Assembly (NCBI GenBank): GCA_937896665.1
Contig: CALBNS010000120.1
Span: forward strand, 1 to 16,623
DNA from: an uncultured Clostridia bacterium
GTDB lineage: Bacteria; Bacillota; Clostridia; Lachnospirales; Lachnospiraceae
Length of the DNA: 16,623 nucleotides
Direction: 5' to 3'
Part shown: piece after piece, positions 1-6,445 of the stretch
Layout of the letters: each line of letters begins with the position of its first letter
How positions within the stretch are numbered: position 1 is the first letter of the stretch
Made by a program: the position numbers and the translations under genes
Notes under the pieces: generated by a model
Databases searched by the model: none
What the model saw: the letters and a program-made list of their open reading frames with translations, nothing else
What the model was told of the DNA's origin: nothing

Positions 1-50
1 GTATTCTTTTTGGTCAATTCCTTTTACTCTTTAAAGTATACAGGAAGCTC

Positions 51-803
51 CTACACATATCCATAAATTCCTCTGACAGATACTTCCCCTGCAAAAACAG
101 TTTCTACTTTTCCATCTTCTTTTCTTACTAGAAGTTCACCCGTCCGGGTAATTCCCAACGCATGCGCATCATATTCATTACCGGGATCCAGAACACGCAC
201 TTTTCTGTCCATATTGATTAACAGTGCGTTGTATGCTTCCTGCATAAATCCCAAATCTCCCGATTGGAGAAAACACGCATAACTCTTTTCAAATTCCTTC
301 AAAATTTTTCCCAAAAGTCCTTGTAGCTCTGTCTCCGTTTCACTCTCCAGATAAATAGAAGTCGCCTTATCTCCTAATCCTTCCGGAAATGTCTTCTCGT
401 TGACATTTACACCTGTTCCAATGACAATATAATCCACTAAATTTTCTTTCAGACACATTTCTGTAAGAATGCCACAAAGTTTCTTACCATTTACAACCAA
501 ATCATTTGGCCACTTAATCATAACGGGCAGCGCCGTCTGTTCCCGCAGCACACGAACCACACTATATGCCATAACAAGCGTCAGCATCGGTGCCTTCTCC
601 GGCTCCAGCTCAGGTCTGAGTAGGACAGAAAAATACAGATTATCTCCCTGCGGGGATTCCCAGCTTCTTCCTCTTCTTCCCCGTCCGGCTGTCTGCTGCC
701 CCGCGGTCACAACCAGCCCTTCTTTTTCACCTTCTGTGGCAAAATGCCTGACTCTTACATTCGTCGAATCTGTCACATCATAAGAAATGAACTTCCATTC
801 CAT
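51..803 (-). CDS. birA: Biotin--[acetyl-CoA-carboxylase] ligase, class I (no DNA-binding domain)
   Basis: This cytoplasmic enzyme activates biotin to biotinyl-AMP and transfers it to the lysine of biotin carboxyl carrier proteins. The 250-residue product shows the family signature GRGRRGRSW at residues 40-48 (biotinyl-AMP loop), KWPNDL at 97-102, GKKLCGIL at about 106-113, and a small C-terminal beta domain from about 190. It starts directly at the catalytic domain (STN near residue 13). The N-terminal winged helix of bifunctional BirA repressors (about 320 residues) is missing, so it should act only as a ligase and not as a biotin-operon repressor. The ATG lies 8 nt after the ornithine carbamoyltransferase stop, so the two are probably co-transcribed. 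The nearest Shine-Dalgarno-like GGAGAG is rather far (about 13 nt) from the ATG, which hints at translational coupling. Family assignment is firm; the link to argF is only positional. Confidence 0.95.
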   Translation of the reverse strand: MEWKFISYDVTDSTNVRVRHFATEGEKEGLVVTAGQQTAGRGRRGRSWESPQGDNLYFSVLLRPELEPEKAPMLTLVMAYSVVRVLREQTALPVMIKWPNDLVVNGKKLCGILTEMCLKENLVDYIVIGTGVNVNEKTFPEGLGDKATSIYLESETETELQGLLGKILKEFEKSYACFLQSGDLGFMQEAYNALLINMDRKVRVLDPGNEYDAHALGITRTGELLVRKEDGKVETVFAGEVSVRGIYGYV

Positions 804-811
804 ATTTCAAT

Positions 812-1747
812 CTACTCTCCAAGTGTCGCAACCATAACTGCTTTAATCGTGTGCAGGCGGTTCTCAGCTTCGTCAAATACAACGTCAGCATATTTTTCAA
901 ATACATCTTCAGTTACTTCATTTCCTTTTACTGCCGGAAGACAGTGCATGAAAATCGTTCCCTCTTTTCCAGTCCGATCTATCAATTCCTGATTAACCTG
1001 ATAAGGATGTAATAATGCAATACGCTCTGCTGCCTTGTCTTCCTCTCCCATAGAGCACCATACGTCTGTATAAAGCACGTCTGCCCCTGCAACTTCTGCC
1101 GTATCGTCTGTTACCAGCACAGTAGAACCCGCTTCTTTTGCATACTCGTTACACAATTCCACCAGTTCCTTGCTCGGCCACAATTCCTTCGGCGCAATGA
1201 TCGTAAAATTCACACCAACCTTTGCGCAGCCAATCATAAGGCTGTTCGCCATGTTATTTCTTCCATCACCAAGATATACGAAGTTCAAGCCCTTCACATA
1301 TCCAAAATGTTCCTTCATCGTCAATAAATCTGCCAGAATCTGTGTCGGATGATATTCATCTGTCAATCCGTTCCAAACTGGTACCCCACTATACTCTGCC
1401 AAGAGTTCTACATGCTCATGCTTGAATCCACGGAATTCAATTCCGTCAAACATACGTCCAAGTACGCGTGCCGTATCAATAACACTTTCTTTATGTCCTA
1501 ACTGAATATCATGCTGTGAAAGATAAGTCGGCATACCGCCCTCATCATTTGCTCCTACGGTAAATGCACAGCGTGTTCTCGTTGATGGCTTTTCAAAAAT
1601 CAATGCAATATTCTTTCCCTTAAGGGAATTTCCTGTAATTCCATTCGCTTTCTTTTCCTTCAGCTCTGCTGCCAAATCCACCAGATACATAATCTCCTCC
1701 GGTGTAAAATCTTTCAATGTTAAAAAATGACGTCCTTTTAAATCCAT
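812..1747 (-). CDS. argF: Ornithine carbamoyltransferase (internal start within the fused frame)
   Basis: It converts ornithine and carbamoyl phosphate to citrulline in arginine biosynthesis (or the reverse in catabolism). From the ATG at 1747 the product is 311 residues, the normal length for the family. Carbamoyl phosphate-binding STRTR is at 55-59 and HPTQ at 133-136; the ornithine-side SMG loop is at 232-234 and HCLPA at 268-272. No catalytic motif is missing. The internal ATG has its own Shine-Dalgarno (AAAGGA, 7 nt upstream) and coincides with the usual N-terminus of the family (MDLKGRHFLTL), so independent translation is likely even though the patatin frame reads into it without a stop. 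No other arginine gene is in the window, so anabolic versus catabolic use cannot be decided here. It is followed after 8 nt by birA. Confidence 0.93.
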   Translation of the reverse strand: MDLKGRHFLTLKDFTPEEIMYLVDLAAELKEKKANGITGNSLKGKNIALIFEKPSTRTRCAFTVGANDEGGMPTYLSQHDIQLGHKESVIDTARVLGRMFDGIEFRGFKHEHVELLAEYSGVPVWNGLTDEYHPTQILADLLTMKEHFGYVKGLNFVYLGDGRNNMANSLMIGCAKVGVNFTIIAPKELWPSKELVELCNEYAKEAGSTVLVTDDTAEVAGADVLYTDVWCSMGEEDKAAERIALLHPYQVNQELIDRTGKEGTIFMHCLPAVKGNEVTEDVFEKYADVVFDEAENRLHTIKAVMVATLGE

Positions 1748-2848
1748 CTCTCTGTCCTTTCTGATGTTCATAAGTACATGAACAAATCTCGGTAAATTCA
1801 ATTTGTCTTTTAGCTTATCGTACCTCTCGCAGACTGCCTCCTCCAATTGCCGCACCTTGTAAATGCGATACTTCTGCACACGCAGAAGCTTGGCGCTTGC
1901 TTCCAGCATGGCAAGATAAAGCTCCCTATCCGAAAATCCAAGTGACAACTTCAACACAAACGCAATCTCCGTCTTTTCTATGTCACTCAAATTACCTAGT
2001 ATTTCTTCATAATACCACTCTTCCCGCGTTTGTTCAATATAATAAATTCGTCCTTCCAGCCCATAAATCATACGTTTTGCGTCAAAATACCCGATTTTCA
2101 GATTTTGGCGGCTGCGATCACTCTGAAATTCAATAATACTTCCAAGCTTGACCCGTGGTGCTATCACATGTATCTGCGTATCCTCGCTCAGACGCACCCT
2201 CGGTTCCCTGCCCGGTCCATAAATCCGAACATGGATTAGATTCTTATATCCACGATTTGCCAATGAACCTATAGGAACATTATTAATGACACCTCCATCC
2301 ACATAAGTACGTCCGTGAAGCTTTTCATTCTTAAATCCAATCAGATAGGCACTCGCCAGAAGAAAATCCTCCAGCATCCCCTCTGGAATATCATGAATAC
2401 TTAAATCCAATCCCTTCATATCTGTCACCGAAAATGTAAGCAGACACAGTTCCATTCCCGATTCCCTGATTTTTTTCTCATCAATGTTTTCATGAATGAG
2501 ATTACGCAAAGGAGTAATATCTACTCCGCCATCTGCCAGATACCTTTTCACCTCCGATAGAATCTCACCAATACTGTTCTGCCCTTTAAAAAACCGCTCC
2601 ATCCAGTCGTCATCTACATCCATGACTCTGGAAAATTTCATCTCACGCCAGATGTGTTCTGCCTTCTCCAAATCTCCCATACAGATTAGTGCACCATTGA
2701 GTGCCCCCACAGAAGTTCCTGCCACTGCCTCAATCTTCACTCCTGCTTCCACAAGTGCTTTCCATGCCCCAATCTGATATGCGCCTCTTGCACCGCCGCC
2801 ATCCAAAATCAATCCATATTCTTTTGACAAATCAATTACCGGTTCCAT
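812..2848 (-). CDS. Patatin-like phospholipase fused in frame to ornithine carbamoyltransferase
   Basis: One open frame of 678 codons encodes two unrelated enzymes. Residues 1-367 are a patatin-like serine lipid acyl hydrolase: the oxyanion-hole glycines are in DGGGARG (16-22), the nucleophile Ser46 is in GTSVG (44-48), and the catalytic Asp184 is in DGG (184-186). A charged helical tail follows to about residue 365. Residues 368-678 are a complete ornithine carbamoyltransferase (separate entry). The start is the ATG at 2848 because AAGGAG lies 8 nt upstream. The frame stays open a further 36 codons to 2956, but that stretch has no ribosome binding site, crosses a strong hairpin and overlaps the slipin gene. 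No stop codon separates the domains. A full-length bifunctional protein, two proteins from two starts, or a stop lost by mutation or sequencing error are all possible. The joining of phospholipase and arginine-pathway activities has no obvious metabolic logic. Confidence 0.8.
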   Translation of the reverse strand: MEPVIDLSKEYGLILDGGGARGAYQIGAWKALVEAGVKIEAVAGTSVGALNGALICMGDLEKAEHIWREMKFSRVMDVDDDWMERFFKGQNSIGEILSEVKRYLADGGVDITPLRNLIHENIDEKKIRESGMELCLLTFSVTDMKGLDLSIHDIPEGMLEDFLLASAYLIGFKNEKLHGRTYVDGGVINNVPIGSLANRGYKNLIHVRIYGPGREPRVRLSEDTQIHVIAPRVKLGSIIEFQSDRSRQNLKIGYFDAKRMIYGLEGRIYYIEQTREEWYYEEILGNLSDIEKTEIAFVLKLSLGFSDRELYLAMLEASAKLLRVQKYRIYKVRQLEEAVCERYDKLKDKLNLPRFVHVLMNIRKDREMDLKGRHFLTLKDFTPEEIMYLVDLAAELKEKKANGITGNSLKGKNIALIFEKPSTRTRCAFTVGANDEGGMPTYLSQHDIQLGHKESVIDTARVLGRMFDGIEFRGFKHEHVELLAEYSGVPVWNGLTDEYHPTQILADLLTMKEHFGYVKGLNFVYLGDGRNNMANSLMIGCAKVGVNFTIIAPKELWPSKELVELCNEYAKEAGSTVLVTDDTAEVAGADVLYTDVWCSMGEEDKAAERIALLHPYQVNQELIDRTGKEGTIFMHCLPAVKGNEVTEDVFEKYADVVFDEAENRLHTIKAVMVATLGE

Positions 2849-2908
2849 AACACAGTCTCCTTTCTGGAAAAGAGTCTTGAAAAAAACTACTTTCCTGTCA
2901 TATAAGTA

Positions 2909-2934
2909 AAGGAGTATGCTCCTGCATACTCCTT
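2909..2934 (-). terminator. Strong hairpin between slipin and patatin genes
   Basis: A perfect 11-bp inverted repeat (AAGGAGTATGC / GCATACTCCTT) with a 4-nt loop lies just after the slipin stop codon and about 60 nt before the patatin start. On the minus strand the T-tract after it is poor (TTTACTTATATG), so it may be a weak terminator, a partial attenuator or a 3'-end stabiliser of the nfeD-slipin mRNA. Confidence 0.6.
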
Positions 2935-2939
2935 CGTAT

Positions 2940-3872
2940 TTACTCTGTCTTTCCAACCTCCGTCAAGGCTGACACAAGGCCTGCAATGCCTTGAATCTCT
3001 GACGGGATAATAATCTTTGTCGCCTTTCCGTCTGCTGCTTTTTCAAACGCTTCCAGACTCTTTATTGTCAGCACTGCTTCGTCAGCTCCGGCTTCTCGCA
3101 GGAAGCGAATACCATCCGCATTCGCCTGCTGTACTTTCATGATCGCCTCAGCCTCACCTTCTGCCTCGCGGATTCTTCTTTCTTTTTCCGCCTCTGCGCG
3201 AAGGATTGCTGACTGTTTCTCCGCTTCCGCTTCCAAAATCACAGACTCTTTATTACCTTCCGCAACAAGAATTGTGGATTTCTTTTCACCTTCTGCTCGC
3301 AGAATGGCTTCACGGCGTTCACGTTCTGCCTTCATCTGTTTCTCCATCGCATCCTGAATTGCTGCTGGTGGTATGATATTCTTAAGTTCTACACGATTTA
3401 CCTTGATTCCCCAAGGATCTGTTGCCACATCCAGAGAAGCGCGCATCTTTGTATTAATTGTCTCTCTCGAAGTCAGCGTCTGGTCTAATTCCAAATCACC
3501 AATGATATTACGAAGTGTTGTTGCTGTCAGGTTCTCAATCGCCATAATCGGATTAGCTACTCCATAACAGAATAGCTTCGGATCTGTGATCTGATAGAAT
3601 ACAACGGTATCAATTCGCATGGTAACATTATCTTTCGTGATAACTGGCTGTGGTTCAAAATCCACTACCTGTTCTTTTAAATCTACTCGCCTTGCTACAC
3701 GTTCAATAATCGGAATTTTAAAATGAATTCCAACACCCCATGTTGCCTGATATGCGCCAAGACGTTCAATAACCAATGCCTGTGCCTGCTGTACAATCTT
3801 TACACAAGAAAGCAATAAACCAACTACAATAACAACCAATAAAATTCCTATGATTTTTAATACAATATCCAT
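2940..3872 (-). CDS. Slipin/stomatin-family SPFH (band 7) membrane protein
   Basis: This 310-residue membrane scaffold protein belongs to the SPFH superfamily (paraslipin or QmcA type). Such proteins oligomerise at the membrane and organise microdomains or regulate proteases. Residues 4-22 form one N-terminal hydrophobic anchor. The band 7 domain runs from about 25 to 185 (ERLGAYQ at 36-42, VDLKEQ at 63-68, TVVFYQITDP at 89-98). A long coiled coil follows, containing five consecutive 11-residue repeats at 189-243, and the C-terminal region around 265-305 carries the typical family tail. The start ATG has AAGGAGG 8 nt upstream, inside the end of the NfeD gene, and only 3 nt separate the two genes. 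This is the classic NfeD-slipin arrangement, so the two proteins probably form a complex. The specific cargo or protease is unknown. Confidence 0.93.
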   Translation of the reverse strand: MDIVLKIIGILLVVIVVGLLLSCVKIVQQAQALVIERLGAYQATWGVGIHFKIPIIERVARRVDLKEQVVDFEPQPVITKDNVTMRIDTVVFYQITDPKLFCYGVANPIMAIENLTATTLRNIIGDLELDQTLTSRETINTKMRASLDVATDPWGIKVNRVELKNIIPPAAIQDAMEKQMKAERERREAILRAEGEKKSTILVAEGNKESVILEAEAEKQSAILRAEAEKERRIREAEGEAEAIMKVQQANADGIRFLREAGADEAVLTIKSLEAFEKAADGKATKIIIPSEIQGIAGLVSALTEVGKTE

Positions 3873-3875
3873 AAC

Positions 3876-4325
3876 CTAATCCTCCTTCTGCTTTACAATC
3901 AGCTTCACGCCCTGAATGCCATTCACGGACACCACCGTTCCCGCTTCAATAACGCCATCTGCCTCGTTTGTCTTCGCAGACCACTCCTGACCATTGATAT
4001 CAACTAATCCCCGTGAACGGAGTGTGTCAATTTTCTCAAGTACAACTCCCTGCTGACCAATCAGTCTCTCCACATTGGTTGGCTGACGGTCTTTGTTAAA
4101 ATACTTAATTAAAATCGGCCTGGTCAAAACCAACAGTACAATGGAAACTAACAAAAAGACTATTACCTGCACCGGTACGCTGATATCTACAAGTGCCAGA
4201 ACCAATGCTACAAGTGAACCACCTGCAAACCATATCGTCGTTAATCCCAATGTAAAAATCTCAATTATCAAAAGAACTACAAATAACACTAACCAGAAAA
4301 TCACTTCCACTGCAAATCGCCTCAC
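3876..4325 (-). CDS. NfeD-family membrane protein, short form
   Basis: This is a 149-residue membrane protein of the short NfeD class, which lacks the ClpP-like protease domain of long NfeD. Hydrophobic segments span about residues 8-28, 30-48 and 52-72. A C-terminal OB-fold domain (about 83-146) follows, with the typical patterns GQQGVVLEKI, GLVDINGQEWSA and GVKLIV. Short NfeD proteins are usually encoded beside a slipin and are thought to bind it through the OB domain; here the slipin gene follows after 3 nt. The start used is GTG at 4325, with GGA only a few bases upstream. An in-frame GTG five codons later (with GAGG about 9 nt before it) is an alternative. A good promoter lies at 4356-4384, and three tandem hexamers resembling WalR half-sites lie further upstream. 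Confidence 0.88.
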   Translation of the reverse strand: MRRFAVEVIFWLVLFVVLLIIEIFTLGLTTIWFAGGSLVALVLALVDISVPVQVIVFLLVSIVLLVLTRPILIKYFNKDRQPTNVERLIGQQGVVLEKIDTLRSRGLVDINGQEWSAKTNEADGVIEAGTVVSVNGIQGVKLIVKQKED

Positions 4326-4355
4326 TTTCCTTTCCCGCTATTGTTATCTGCACTG

Positions 4356-4384
4356 ATTATACTACATTCTATTCTGAAATACAA
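4356..4384 (-). promoter_or_regulatory. Sigma-A type promoter of the nfeD-slipin operon
   Basis: On the minus strand TTGTAT (4379-4384) and a perfect TATAAT (4356-4361) are separated by 17 nt, and the -10 is about 31 nt from the NfeD start. The spacing and the exact -10 make this one of the better promoters in the window. Confidence 0.65.
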
Positions 4385-4405
4385 TCAAATTACCTTTCAT
4401 ACTCC

Positions 4406-4433
4406 CTTACATTAGCATTACAAAATAGTTACG
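4406..4433 (-). promoter_or_regulatory. Three tandem WalR-like half-sites upstream of nfeD
   Basis: Reading the minus strand, hexamers CGTAAC (4428-4433), TGTAAT (4417-4422) and TGTAAG (4406-4411) are separated by exactly 5 nt each. The Bacillus WalR (YycF) consensus is a direct repeat TGTWAH-N5-TGTWAH. Each outer hexamer has one deviation from it (first base C, last base G). The array ends about 21 nt upstream of the nfeD -35 box. The regulator identity is inferred from motif resemblance only. Confidence 0.4.
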
Positions 4434-4458
4434 TTTTTACACAAATCTTTTTCACATA

Positions 4459-4485
4459 CAAAAAAGAGACAGAAACTTCTGCCTC
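4459..4485 (-). terminator. Rho-independent terminator of the SleB-like hydrolase gene
   Basis: On the minus strand GAGGCAGA (4478-4485) pairs with TCTGTCTC (4466-4473, one G-U pair) around a 4-nt loop, followed by a run of T. It lies about 30 nt downstream of the hydrolase stop and separates it from the nfeD promoter region. Confidence 0.8.
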
Positions 4486-4517
4486 CTTCGTATCTATCCT
4501 CTAAAATACTCCCTTAT

Positions 4518-5387
4518 CTAGTGAAAATAGTGGTCACCCAATTTATATCCATAGTTTCCACATCCAAAATATAATGCGCTTCCAATTGGATTATATCCTG
4601 AAAGTGCGCTTTCTGCTGCCTGGTAACATGATGATGGAATGTTACCGCTTGCTAAAACACGGTCAAGCTTTCCTGTGACTGCAGGTCCAAACTGTCCCCT
4701 CTGGTAAATTACCTGTCTGATTGTATTCGGGAATCTACCGCTGTTCACACGGTTGATTACTACAGCCCCAACTGCAACTTTTCCATCATATAATTGATTT
4801 CCAGCTTCACAATAAATCAATGCTGCAAGCAATGTCTTCTCATCCACAGAAGCTGACGTAGCACCTCTGTCTGAAGCCCTTTTCTGGCTTGCCTTTTTTG
4901 CTGCTTCTTCTTTCGCAATTTCTTCTACTGTCTTGGCATCTTTTGATTCTGCAAGTGAGATTTCTTTGGCTCTCTCTACAGCTCCTGTACCAAATACAAG
5001 TTCTGCATTCTTTACATATCCAACAACATTTCCCGAAGAAATCTTTGTCCATTCTTCTCCCTGTTCTTCAACATTTACCACTGTGGTCTTATACATCTTT
5101 CCAACCACCTTGCTATCGTCTGAACTGTCAGAATATACACTAGTTTCACTGTCTGTGTACGCCAATGCTTTTCCGTTCCATTTTTGTGTATCTACTGCCA
5201 TATCTGCCAACTCCGGAATCTGGTCCCATGTTGTCTCTAACGGCGACTCTTCTAATTCGTGGTTAATTGTACTGATTGCTTGAGCTTCTGATTGTGTTTC
5301 AGCTGCTAAAGAGCTAAACTCTGTCGTAAATACCAGACAGCCTGTCATAGCAAGACTTATAAGCACTCTCTTTTTCTCTCGTCTCAT
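4518..5387 (-). CDS. Secreted cell-wall hydrolase, SH3 domain plus SleB/CwlJ-type catalytic domain
   Basis: This 289-residue exported protein is predicted to cut peptidoglycan. Residues 1-28 are a signal peptide (basic start, hydrophobic 8-20, plausible cleavage after SLA at 26-28). A bacterial SH3 domain covers about 70-133 and probably binds the wall. A charged, Ala/Lys/Glu-rich linker covers about 135-180. The C-terminal Hydrolase_2 domain (about 185-289) contains AALIYCEAGNQ with the likely catalytic Glu194, VGAVVINRV (206-214), GQFGP (231-235) and the terminal GDHYFH. Spore-cortex enzyme SleB has the same fold, but the SH3 domain and the absence of spore genes nearby suggest vegetative wall turnover; a germination role is not excluded. 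AGGAGG lies 6 nt before the ATG. A promoter and a WalR-like box lie upstream and a terminator downstream, so it is a single-gene unit. Confidence 0.9.
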   Translation of the reverse strand: MRREKKRVLISLAMTGCLVFTTEFSSLAAETQSEAQAISTINHELEESPLETTWDQIPELADMAVDTQKWNGKALAYTDSETSVYSDSSDDSKVVGKMYKTTVVNVEEQGEEWTKISSGNVVGYVKNAELVFGTGAVERAKEISLAESKDAKTVEEIAKEEAAKKASQKRASDRGATSASVDEKTLLAALIYCEAGNQLYDGKVAVGAVVINRVNSGRFPNTIRQVIYQRGQFGPAVTGKLDRVLASGNIPSSCYQAAESALSGYNPIGSALYFGCGNYGYKLGDHYFH

Positions 5388-5437
5388 AAATTACCTCCTA
5401 AATCTTTGTCGCAATTTTCTTTCTTTTTGTTACTAAC

Positions 5438-5466
5438 ACTATACGCATTCAATTCATTTTTATTAA
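5438..5466 (-). promoter_or_regulatory. Candidate promoter of the SleB-like hydrolase gene
   Basis: Minus-strand TATAGT (5438-5443) forms a plausible -10 with a poor -35 (TTAATA, 5461-5466) at 17 nt. A weak -35 with an adjacent direct-repeat box fits an activator-dependent promoter. This is an inference. Confidence 0.4.
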
Positions 5467-5471
5467 TAATT

Positions 5472-5488
5472 GTTACGAAATTGTTACA
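5472..5488 (-). promoter_or_regulatory. WalR-like direct repeat upstream of the cell-wall hydrolase
   Basis: On the minus strand TGTAAC (5483-5488) and CGTAAC (5472-5477) are separated by 5 nt, matching TGTWAH-N5-TGTWAH with a single deviation. It lies immediately upstream of the candidate -35. WalR controls peptidoglycan hydrolases in Bacillus and Staphylococcus, which makes the location meaningful. Confidence 0.45.
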
Positions 5489-5581
5489 AGTAATTGCGAG
5501 CAAATGACATGCTACCATTATTTTTTCATTCTGTCAACCCTAAAACTAAATTTTATTTGCAAGAACGTCTTTTTTAACCAC

Positions 5582-5614
5582 AAAAAAGGAGAGTTTCCAA
5601 GCAATACTCTCCTT
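5582..5614 (-). terminator. Rho-independent terminator after the TrmH-family gene
   Basis: AAGGAGAGT and ACTCTCCTT (about 9 bp) form a stem around an 11-nt loop, followed by six T on the minus strand. It lies about 30 nt beyond the methyltransferase stop and ends the kinase-regulator-methyltransferase operon. Confidence 0.85.
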
Positions 5615-5641
5615 CAAAATTCATATAAAATTGTTACGATT

Positions 5642-6418
5642 TTATTGCCTTCTCTGGCGGCTGACTTCAAACATAAACACAGCAGCAGCAATGGCCGCAT
5701 TCAGAGATTCTACCTTTCCCATCATTGGAATCTGCACCCATGTATCAGCCTTTTTAGCAACCGTTTCCCGCAGACCATTTCCCTCATTTCCTATCAGAAT
5801 CGCTGTCCCGACCGTATAGTCTTCCCTGTCAAAAGAATTTTTTCCTTCCAGATGTGCTGCGTATATTCTGACACCATTTTTTTTCAAAATATCCAATAAT
5901 TCCAGAATATCATCTATGTATATAAATGGTACCCGATAAACCGACCCCATTGTCGAACGAATTGTCTTCGGATTATAAATGTCAACACAGTCCTTGCTCA
6001 TGAAAACGGCCGTCACGCCTGCTGCCTCTGCCGTCCTCACAATTGTTCCAAGATTACCTGGATCCTGCAGATTATCAAGCACCAGAAACTGTGCATTTTC
6101 AATAAAAAGAAACTCTTTTAAGTCATATTTTTCTTGCTTTATGATGGATAAAATCCCTTGTGGTGTCTGTGTATCCGAAACATGGGAGAACACCTTGTCC
6201 GATAAGATTTCATAGGAAAATCTGTCGAGGTTTAATTCGTCTTTCTTCTTATTATAAAACGTCTCAGATACATATACCTTTTCGACCCGTTTTTCAGGTA
6301 CTTCCAAAAACATCCGAATTCCCTCTACGACAAATACGTTTTCCTCATTTCGCACCTTACTTTTTTTCTGCAATTGTATCAATCTTTTCACTTGTGGATT
6401 GCTTGTACTCGTAATCAT
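5642..6418 (-). CDS. TrmH/SpoU-family RNA 2'-O-ribose methyltransferase
   Basis: This cytoplasmic enzyme transfers a methyl group from SAM to a ribose 2'-OH in rRNA or tRNA. The 258-residue product has the N-terminal SpoU substrate-binding domain (about 1-92, opening ITSTSNPQVKRLIQLQ) and the trefoil-knot SPOUT domain (about 108-255). Motif 1 is LDNLQDPGNLGTIVRTA (114-130, catalytic-type Arg128), motif 2 is LIGNEGNGL (208-216), and motif 3 is IPMMGKVESLNAAIA (230-244). The layout resembles 23S rRNA Gm2251-type enzymes or RlmB/YsgA relatives, but the target nucleotide cannot be read from sequence. AGGAG lies about 9 nt before the ATG. The gene follows the response regulator after 27 nt on the same strand and shares its terminator, so it is probably the last gene of that operon. 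Confidence 0.92.
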   Translation of the reverse strand: MITSTSNPQVKRLIQLQKKSKVRNEENVFVVEGIRMFLEVPEKRVEKVYVSETFYNKKKDELNLDRFSYEILSDKVFSHVSDTQTPQGILSIIKQEKYDLKEFLFIENAQFLVLDNLQDPGNLGTIVRTAEAAGVTAVFMSKDCVDIYNPKTIRSTMGSVYRVPFIYIDDILELLDILKKNGVRIYAAHLEGKNSFDREDYTVGTAILIGNEGNGLRETVAKKADTWVQIPMMGKVESLNAAIAAAVFMFEVSRQRRQ

Positions 6419-6445
6419 TTTTTGCTTCTCCTGGTTTCTAAAATA

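Noticed and set aside
1..50. Possible start of another gene downstream of birA
   Set aside because: An AAAGGA-like sequence is visible on the minus strand, but no start codon at good spacing can be confirmed before the window ends.
2849..2956. N-terminal extension of the patatin frame to an ATG at 2956
   Set aside because: It has no ribosome binding site, runs through the hairpin and overlaps the slipin gene end; the ATG at 2848 has AAGGAG at ideal spacing and begins right before the domain.
4933..5283. Plus-strand open frame of 116 codons opposite the SleB-like gene
   Set aside because: It is a low-complexity Ser/Thr/Phe-rich complement of the real coding strand, with no start signal.
5633..5638. 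Another CGTAAC hexamer at the end of the TrmH gene
   Set aside because: It is a single half-site with no partner at 11 nt and lies inside the coding region's last codons, so it is probably chance.
5504..5899. Plus-strand open frame of 131 codons over the TrmH gene end and its terminator
   Set aside because: It is antisense to a well-supported gene, crosses its terminator, has no ribosome binding site and no recognisable protein pattern.
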